NCBI GenBank assembly: GCA_900768695.1
Contig: CAAGDY010000084.1
Coordinates: 1 to 10,805 of the forward strand
Source: an uncultured Anaerovibrio sp.
GTDB lineage: Bacteria > Bacillota > Negativicutes > Selenomonadales > Selenomonadaceae
Length of the DNA: 10,805 bases
Direction of reading: 5' to 3'
Position numbers and translations under genes: made by a program. Below, piece after piece: positions 6,539-10,805 of this stretch (its first letter is position 1; every line of letters begins with the position of its first letter). The notes beneath the pieces are model-generated. The model did no database searches. It was not told where the DNA came from and saw only the letters and a program-made list of their open reading frames with translations.

Positions 6539-7540
6539 TTAGCCCTTCAGAGCCTCTTCCACAGCAACAGCCACGGAGACGGTGGCGCCGACCATGGGGT
6601 TGTTGCCCATGCCCAGGAAGCCCATCATTTCCACGTGAGCGGGAACGGAGGAGGAACCTGCGAACTGGGCGTCGGAGTGCATACGGCCCATGGTGTCGGT
6701 CATGCCGTAGGAAGCGGGACCAGCTGCCATGTTGTCGGGATGCAGGGTACGGCCCGTGCCGCCGCCGGAGGCCACGGAGAAGTACTTCTTGCCCTGCTCG
6801 ACACATTCCTTCTTGTAGGTGCCGGCGACAGGATGCTGGAAGCGGGTGGGGTTGGTGGAGTTACCGGTGATGGAAACGTCAACGCCCTCATGGTGCATGA
6901 TGGCAACGCCCTCGCGGACATCGTCGGCACCGAAGCAGCGAACGGCAGCCCGCTCGCCGTCGGAGTACTTGTACTCCTTGACGATCTTCAGCTCGCCGGT
7001 GTAGTAGTCGAACTGGGTCTGCACATAGGTGAAGCCGTTGATTCGGGAGATGATCTGAGCGGCGTCCTTGCCCAGGCCGTTCAGGATGACCCGCAGGGGC
7101 TCCTTACGGGCCTTGTTGGCGCTGCGGGCAATACCGATGGCGCCTTCAGCAGCAGCGAAGGACTCGTGGCCGGCCAGGAATGCGAAGCACTTGGTCTCAT
7201 CCCGCAGCAGCATGGCGCCCAGGTTGCCGTGGCCCAGACCGACCTTGCGGTCCTCGGCGACGGAGCCGTCGATGCAGAATGCCTGCAGGCCGATGCCGAT
7301 GGCCTCAGCAGCCTCAGCAGCGTTCTTGACGCCCTTCTTCAGAGCGATTGCAGCGCCCACGGTGTAAGCCCAGCAGGCGTTCTCAAAGCAGATGGGCTGA
7401 ATGCCCTTGACGATCTCATAGGGGTCGAAGCCCTTGGACTGGCAGAGCTCACGGCACTCTTCCACGGAGGACAGGCCGTACTGAGCGAGGACACCATTGA
7501 TCTTGTCAATTCTTCTTTCGTAACTTTCAAACAAAGCCAT
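6539..7540 (-). CDS. GGGtGRT protein
   Basis: 333 aa protein of the family named for the motif GGGTGRT, seen here at 259-265. To my knowledge the biochemical role is not established. No membrane segment or signal peptide is visible, so it is probably cytoplasmic. It is rich in Gly and Ala, with conserved-looking stretches such as IGIGLQAFCIDG (81-92), KVGLGHGNLGAMLL (99-112) and MGFLGMGNNPMVGATVSVAVAVEEAL (306-331, two parts). Eight cysteines are present (29, 33, 51, 56, 89, 118, 202, 246); C29/C33 and C51/C56 are closely spaced, but no standard ferredoxin motif is formed. A strong AGAGGAGG site precedes the ATG. It follows the Fe-S scaffold-like gene after 15 bases, so a joint function in cluster or sulfur handling is likely by context. 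Codon choice is strongly biased (GGC, GCC, CTG, AAG), suggesting high expression. Confidence 0.88.
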   Translation of the reverse strand: MALFESYERRIDKINGVLAQYGLSSVEECRELCQSKGFDPYEIVKGIQPICFENACWAYTVGAAIALKKGVKNAAEAAEAIGIGLQAFCIDGSVAEDRKVGLGHGNLGAMLLRDETKCFAFLAGHESFAAAEGAIGIARSANKARKEPLRVILNGLGKDAAQIISRINGFTYVQTQFDYYTGELKIVKEYKYSDGERAAVRCFGADDVREGVAIMHHEGVDVSITGNSTNPTRFQHPVAGTYKKECVEQGKKYFSVASGGGTGRTLHPDNMAAGPASYGMTDTMGRMHSDAQFAGSSSVPAHVEMMGFLGMGNNPMVGATVSVAVAVEEALKG

Positions 7541-7555
7541 CGTTCTGTCCTCCTC

Positions 7556-8248
7556 TTATTCGTGGCGGGGGTCAATGTACTTGGGTGCGTTGTCGAAACG
7601 ACCGTAGTGACCCATAGCCTTCTTGTAGGCAGCGTTGGCATCGTCGCCCTTCTTCATGAAGTCCATCATCTTGCCCAGGTTGACGAATTCATAGCCGATG
7701 ATCAGGTTGTCCTCGTCCAGAGCGACGCGGGTGACATAACCTTCGGCCATTTCCAGGTAACGGGGGCCCTTGGAACGGGTGGCGAACATGGTGCCCACCT
7801 GGCTGCGCAGGCCCTTGCCCAGGTCCTCCAGAGATGCGCCCACGACCAGGCCACCCTCGGAGAATGCGGACTGGCTGCGGCCGTAGACGATCTGCAGGAA
7901 CAGCTCACGCATAGCGGTGTTGATGGCGTCGCACACCAGGTCGGTGTTCAGCGCTTCCAGAATGGTCTTGCCGATGAGAATCTCGGCGGCCATTGCAGCG
8001 GAGTGGGTCATACCGGAGCAGCCGATGGTCTCCACCAGAGCCTCTTCGATGACGCCTTCCTTCACGTTCAGGGTCAGCTTGCAGGCGCCCTGCTGAGGAG
8101 CACACCAGCCAATACCATGGGTAAAGCCGCTGATGTCCTTGATTTCCTTGGCCTGGACCCATTTGCCCTCTTCGGGAATGGGAGCGGGGCCATGGTATGC
8201 GCCCTTAGCGACGGAGCACATATTCTGTACTTCTGCACTGTAAATCAT
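7556..8248 (-). CDS. NifU/IscU-like iron-sulfur cluster assembly scaffold protein
   Basis: 230 aa. The stretch VETIGCSGMTHSAAMAAEILIGKT (residues 72-95, two parts) matches the central IscU/NifU region containing the second ligand cysteine (C77), followed by the family's alanine/serine helix and GKT. Other cysteines are C11, C49, C56 and C106. C49 and C56 could supply the first ligand. The usual third ligand near the end of the scaffold fold is not obvious. At 230 aa it is longer than IscU (about 130 aa), with an extra C-terminal region (about 135-230) that I do not recognise. I start at ATG 8248 because GAAAGGA lies just upstream; a longer in-frame TTG at 8269 would put that ribosome binding site inside the coding sequence. 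It is first in an operon with the GGGtGRT gene, behind a near-consensus promoter. The role in Fe-S cluster delivery is inferred; the client is unknown. Confidence 0.85.
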   Translation of the reverse strand: MIYSAEVQNMCSVAKGAYHGPAPIPEEGKWVQAKEIKDISGFTHGIGWCAPQQGACKLTLNVKEGVIEEALVETIGCSGMTHSAAMAAEILIGKTILEALNTDLVCDAINTAMRELFLQIVYGRSQSAFSEGGLVVGASLEDLGKGLRSQVGTMFATRSKGPRYLEMAEGYVTRVALDEDNLIIGYEFVNLGKMMDFMKKGDDANAAYKKAMGHYGRFDNAPKYIDPRHE

Positions 8249-8267
8249 GGCAAAATTCCTTTCTTTC

Positions 8268-8290
8268 AAAAGGCGGTGTTTCCGCCTTTG
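8268..8290 (-). promoter_or_regulatory. Leader hairpin upstream of the Fe-S scaffold gene
   Basis: In the transcript, AAAGGCGG (8289-8282) pairs with CCGCCUUU (8276-8269) around a five-base loop, followed by UUG. It lies in the predicted leader of about 84 bases and ends about 20 bases before the start codon. It is too short of U residues to be a confident terminator. It could be an attenuator, an mRNA-stabilising hairpin or a site controlling access to GAAAGGA. Confidence 0.35.
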
Positions 8291-8338
8291 GATTTACTTC
8301 TTCGGAGTGCTGGCAAAAGCCCAACAATTTCCGCATAT

Positions 8339-8367
8339 ATTATACATGCAAGGGGCAAAAAAGTCAA
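8339..8367 (-). promoter_or_regulatory. Strong sigma-A promoter for the scaffold/GGGtGRT operon
   Basis: On the - strand TTGACT (8367-8362) and TATAAT (8344-8339) are separated by exactly 17 bp, 11 of 12 consensus positions. The start should fall near 8332. This is the best promoter in the window and agrees with the biased codon use of the two genes it serves. Confidence 0.85.
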
Positions 8368-8407
8368 TTGTCCCCGGCAAAGATTCCGTAAAAAAACATC
8401 GAATCCG

Positions 8408-9058
8408 TTAACCCTGAAGCGCTTTCACGTAATCGGCGTGATCGGCTGATTTGAAGTAGGAAGAGCCGGTGACCAACACACCAGCCCCACTGCTGCGGCA
8501 GATGGGTGCAGTTGCGCGGTCGATGCCTCCGTCCACGGAGATCAGACAGCCCGGGTTTACCGCATCCAGCCTGCGGCGAATGGCGCTGAGCTTGGGCATC
8601 ATATCCTCCCGGAATTTCTGCCCGCCAAAGCCGGGCTCCACCGTCATAACCAGAATCAGGTCGCATTCCGTCAGATACGGCTCCACTTCCTCCGCTGTGG
8701 TGGCAGGCCTGATGGAGATACCTGCCTTTCGCCCAGCGCAGCGGATCTGCCGCAGAGCTTCCAGCGTGTTATCCTGGGTATCGGCTTCGATATGGATGGT
8801 CAGCCAGTCCGCGCCCGCATCCAGAAACCGCTTCACATAGCGGATCGGCTTTCCGATCATCAGATGCACATCCAGCGTCATGTCGGTCACACGACGGATC
8901 GCCTGAAGCGCAGGCAGGCCAAAGGCCAAGTTGGGTACGAAGGTTCCATCCATCACATCCACGTGGATCCAGTCCGCTCCGCTGCGCTCAATATCATGAA
9001 TATCCCGCTCCAGATTTGCAAAATCCGCAGCGAGAATAGAGGGAGAAACTTTTGCCAT
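8408..9058 (-). CDS. rpe: Ribulose-phosphate 3-epimerase
   Basis: 216 aa, the normal length for the family. It interconverts D-ribulose 5-phosphate and D-xylulose 5-phosphate in the pentose phosphate pathway, in the cytoplasm, as a metal-dependent TIM barrel. Recognisable parts are the N-terminal SPSILAADF with S7, the metal ligands and acid/base residues H32 and D34 in IHVDVMDGTFVPN, H65 in DVHLMI, the phosphate/flexible loop MTVEPGFGGQKF (138-149), and D176 in SVDGGID with the following GADV-like barrel strand. All expected active-site residues are present. GAGAGG stands eight bases before the ATG, and a promoter candidate lies at 9100-9127. Many Firmicutes carry rpe beside rsgA and the prkC/prpC genes; here it stands apart. 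There is no convincing terminator after the stop, only a run of seven T on the - strand at 8391-8397. Confidence 0.96.
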   Translation of the reverse strand: MAKVSPSILAADFANLERDIHDIERSGADWIHVDVMDGTFVPNLAFGLPALQAIRRVTDMTLDVHLMIGKPIRYVKRFLDAGADWLTIHIEADTQDNTLEALRQIRCAGRKAGISIRPATTAEEVEPYLTECDLILVMTVEPGFGGQKFREDMMPKLSAIRRRLDAVNPGCLISVDGGIDRATAPICRSSGAGVLVTGSSYFKSADHADYVKALQG

Positions 9059-9099
9059 AAAAGATACCTCTCGATTCTATGTCAAATATTCCGATAGAA

Positions 9100-9127
9100 G
9101 AATACCACATCCATGGAAAAAATGCAA
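9100..9127 (-). promoter_or_regulatory. Probable promoter for rpe
   Basis: On the - strand TTGCAT (9127-9122) is followed after 16 bp by an extended -10, TGG-TATTCT (hexamer 9105-9100). The match is moderate, and transcription could also arrive from the DUF1653 gene, whose stop is 11 bases upstream with no terminator between. Confidence 0.5.
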
Positions 9128-9137
9128 TATCTGCGCA

Positions 9138-9362
9138 TCATTTGCCTGATTCCCCGTCGACCCAGCTGAACCTGGGGCCGGAATATCCATCCCGCTCCAC
9201 ATGCTCTGTCCACATTGCCGCGGGACGCACCCAGATACCGCCCTCGCCGTAAAGAGCGCGGTACACCACCATCGGCTCCAGCGTTTCCGAGTGTTTGGCC
9301 AGATACAGCACTTCATACTCATTTCCTTTGAAATGGCGGTATTTTCCCGGTTTGATCTCCAT
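9138..9362 (-). CDS. DUF1653 domain protein
   Basis: 74 aa, essentially one DUF1653 domain. It opens with the typical KPGKYRHFKGNEYEVLYLA (4-22), continues with a VVYRALYGEGGIWVRP core (33-48) and ends in the characteristic W-x-E-x-V segment (about 52-57) before a polar tail. It has no signal peptide or membrane segment, and no biochemical function is established for the family. I start at ATG 9362 because GGAGG lies seven bases upstream. An in-frame upstream start (9380) would include the ribosome binding site in the coding sequence. A strong terminator of the gene to the right ends only about 30 bases before it, and no good promoter fits in that gap, so it may depend on read-through or on a weak promoter overlapping the terminator. 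Confidence 0.85.
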   Translation of the reverse strand: MEIKPGKYRHFKGNEYEVLYLAKHSETLEPMVVYRALYGEGGIWVRPAAMWTEHVERDGYSGPRFSWVDGESGK

Positions 9363-9391
9363 TACGCTTCCTCCAATCATACATTTTTCTC

Positions 9392-9425
9392 AAAAAGATA
9401 CGCCGGAAAATGCTTCCGGCGTATC
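9392..9425 (-). terminator. Strong intrinsic terminator of the deacetylase-like gene
   Basis: On the - strand GATACGCCGGAA pairs perfectly over 12 bp with TTCCGGCGTATC (arms 9414-9425 and 9397-9408) around a five-base loop, followed by five T (9396-9392). It begins 9 bases after the stop codon at 9435-9437. Confidence 0.92.
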
Positions 9426-9434
9426 GTGATCGAA

Positions 9435-10805
9435 TCAGGATTTTGCGGGTGTGCTGCCGCGGCTGGCCAGATCCATCACCACATTGCAGTCAAAGTAGTC
9501 GGAGAACTGACTCTGATACCACGCCATGGATTCGCCGGTGACCATCAGACGGGTCTGGCGGATGAAGGTGGAATTGGCATCCACTCTGGGAGAGGAGCCG
9601 CTGTTCAGGAAGAACCGCAGTCCGCTGTTATAAAGCACATTGAAGGTGGTGCCGGAGTAGGAATCAATGTCACTGCCCCGGGCAAATACAATGGTATCCA
9701 CCTCGCCCAGCACAGGGGTAATCTGGGTAGTCCAGTTCTGGATCTCCGCCTGGACCTGAAGGGTGGTCATGGTGCGGTAAGCCTGGTTGCTATAGGTGTA
9801 GCTGGCAATGGTGTAGCCCTTGTCCCGCAGCGCCTGAACGACCTTCTTGGCCTCAGCAACCTCGCTGTCATAGAAGGACTGGCCAAAGCGGGACACATAG
9901 GTGGTATTGGTTCTGTAACCAAACACACCCTCGGAGCCGGTTACTGCCAGAATGGCGCGGGCGCCCTTATAGGAGAAGTCGGGATGCTCCTGGATAAAGG
10001 CTTCCAGCACGGGAACCAGATCGTAGTTGCCCACCAGGTTCTGGCCGTTTTCATCCACATAGGCTGCCTTGATATCGCCGTTGCTGTCCAGCACCAGCTT
10101 ATTGGCAAAGCCATGGCCCTTGGCATCGGGGGTACCATCCTTATCGGGGTCAACCATATACTCAAAGTAGTTGACCATGGTCTCGGTGATCATGATGGGC
10201 TTTTTACCGGCGGGCAGATAGAGCGAATTGGTAAAGTAGCTCTCGTTGCCGTCCACACCGGTGTTGCTGGAAATAAAGCTGTCGAAATCCACCAGCACAT
10301 AGTTGGCGGAGTACAGCTGGTTCAGAATCCGGGAGAACTCCTCCACGGAGACAAAGTTCTTGTTATACAGGCCCGCCAGATCAGCACCGGAGACATCCTT
10401 GTTGCAGGCGCGGGATGCATCCGCCATCAGCACATGGAAGGACAGGTTGGGGATGGTGGAAACATCCTTCCACTCCGCCAGCTGTGCCTGCTGGTTCATG
10501 AGCTCCGCCTTCTTTGCGGTAACCTGCTGCTGGAACTTATCGTTGCCGCCGCTGTAGCTTTCCAGCAGGGAAATGGCAGCGTCGTAGTCATAGCCCACAG
10601 CCAGCGCCTCCGCCTCGGCGATCAGGCGCTTGAATTCACGCTCCGCAACCCCGGCAGCATTGGCCTGCTGCTGGGCTTCCACCTTGGCAGCGTTGTCCTG
10701 GTTCTTCTTCACAGTGATGGCATTGGCCACGGAACCGGTAATGAAGCTGAGGATCAGGAACAGAGCCACGCAGACGATAATCGCAGGGAGGTAGACTTCC
10801 TTGAA
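9435..10805 (-). CDS. Membrane-anchored polysaccharide-deacetylase-like protein, probably catalytically inactive (5' end outside window)
   Basis: 456 residues are visible; the frame stays open to the window edge. A GTG at 10769 is a possible start, but it falls inside a hydrophobic helix (visible residues about 5-25) whose first half is encoded upstream, so the real start is outside. After this membrane anchor comes an Ala/Gln/Glu-rich probable coiled coil (about 30-110), then a domain resembling extracytoplasmic clostridial NodB-type deacetylases (about 117-456), with LPAGKKPI before the expected first motif and GARAILAVTGSEGVFGYRT at 281-299. The expected first motif (two Asp) reads ITETMVN (206-212), and the expected H-T-x-x-H motif reads YTYSN (336-340), so the metal ligands seem lost. 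A D-x-D-x-D-G-x-x-D loop lies at 219-227. The fold assignment is by recognised pattern and moderately sure. The role is probably at the cell envelope, perhaps binding rather than catalysis. Confidence 0.7.
   Translation of the reverse strand, partial: FKEVYLPAIIVCVALFLILSFITGSVANAITVKKNQDNAAKVEAQQQANAAGVAEREFKRLIAEAEALAVGYDYDAAISLLESYSGGNDKFQQQVTAKKAELMNQQAQLAEWKDVSTIPNLSFHVLMADASRACNKDVSGADLAGLYNKNFVSVEEFSRILNQLYSANYVLVDFDSFISSNTGVDGNESYFTNSLYLPAGKKPIMITETMVNYFEYMVDPDKDGTPDAKGHGFANKLVLDSNGDIKAAYVDENGQNLVGNYDLVPVLEAFIQEHPDFSYKGARAILAVTGSEGVFGYRTNTTYVSRFGQSFYDSEVAEAKKVVQALRDKGYTIASYTYSNQAYRTMTTLQVQAEIQNWTTQITPVLGEVDTIVFARGSDIDSYSGTTFNVLYNSGLRFFLNSGSSPRVDANSTFIRQTRLMVTGESMAWYQSQFSDYFDCNVVMDLASRGSTPAKS

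Noticed and set aside
8367..8377. ATTGTCCCCGG-like word near the scaffold operon promoter as a second operator of the LytTR regulator
   Set aside because: It is a single imperfect copy without a partner 21 bp away and sits at an already strong promoter.
6635..8449. A 604-codon open frame on the + strand opposite the GGGtGRT and scaffold genes
   Set aside because: It is antisense to two well-supported genes with recognised motifs and ribosome binding sites. Its composition (long runs of Val, Leu, Ala, Gly) is what strongly biased codons give on the opposite strand.
9081..9086. TTGACA on the - strand just upstream of rpe as a -35 box
   Set aside because: A -10 box at the right distance would overlap the rpe start codon and leave no leader, while GAGAGG shows that rpe is translated from a leader. 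A better-placed promoter lies at 9100-9127.
10767..10769. GTG as the start of the deacetylase-like protein
   Set aside because: The frame is open further upstream to the window edge, and the GTG falls in the middle of a hydrophobic helix, so the true start is outside the window.

Overview
The window looks like a chromosomal stretch from a Gram-positive gut-type Clostridia, most likely Oscillospiraceae/Ruminococcaceae. The reasons are the G+C of roughly 50-60%, AGGAGG-type ribosome binding sites, consensus sigma-A promoters, LytTR/GHKL two-component proteins, a DUF1653 protein and a GGGtGRT/NifU-like gene pair. I cannot name a genus from sequence alone.

Layout. The left half (130-6357) is all on the + strand. 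It begins with an unrecognised two-helix membrane protein that has its own promoter. A four-gene cassette follows: a LytTR response regulator (1218-1916), a soluble GHKL histidine kinase with no sensor domain (1923-2588), and two full-length ABC exporter half-transporters joined by a TGATG stop-start overlap (2678-4486 and 4486-6357). Between the kinase and the transporters, at 2592-2646, lie two exact copies of a 10-base word one LytTR period (21 bp) apart; the second copy is also the left arm of a terminator-like hairpin. The simplest model is that the kinase/regulator pair controls the exporter through this junction. No substrate or precursor-peptide gene is visible in the window.

The right half (6539-10805) is all on the - strand and converges on the left half at a bidirectional terminator (6479-6512). 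Read right to left it holds: the 3' part of a membrane-anchored polysaccharide-deacetylase-like protein whose metal-binding motifs appear to be lost; a strong terminator; a DUF1653 protein; ribulose-phosphate 3-epimerase (rpe); and a strongly promoted two-gene operon encoding a NifU/IscU-like Fe-S scaffold and a GGGtGRT protein. The gap between the two halves contains a 63-bp nested inverted repeat.

The most unusual points are the dual-purpose operator/terminator junction, the sensorless kinase, the probable pseudo-deacetylase with an inserted calcium-loop-like motif, the poorly understood Fe-S scaffold/GGGtGRT pair, and a low-G+C block covering most of the exporter genes that ends inside the second one. 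I see no rRNA, tRNA, CRISPR array, integrase or transposase. No gene-free stretch exceeds about 181 bases; the longest gaps (6358-6538 and 8249-8407) are described feature by feature.
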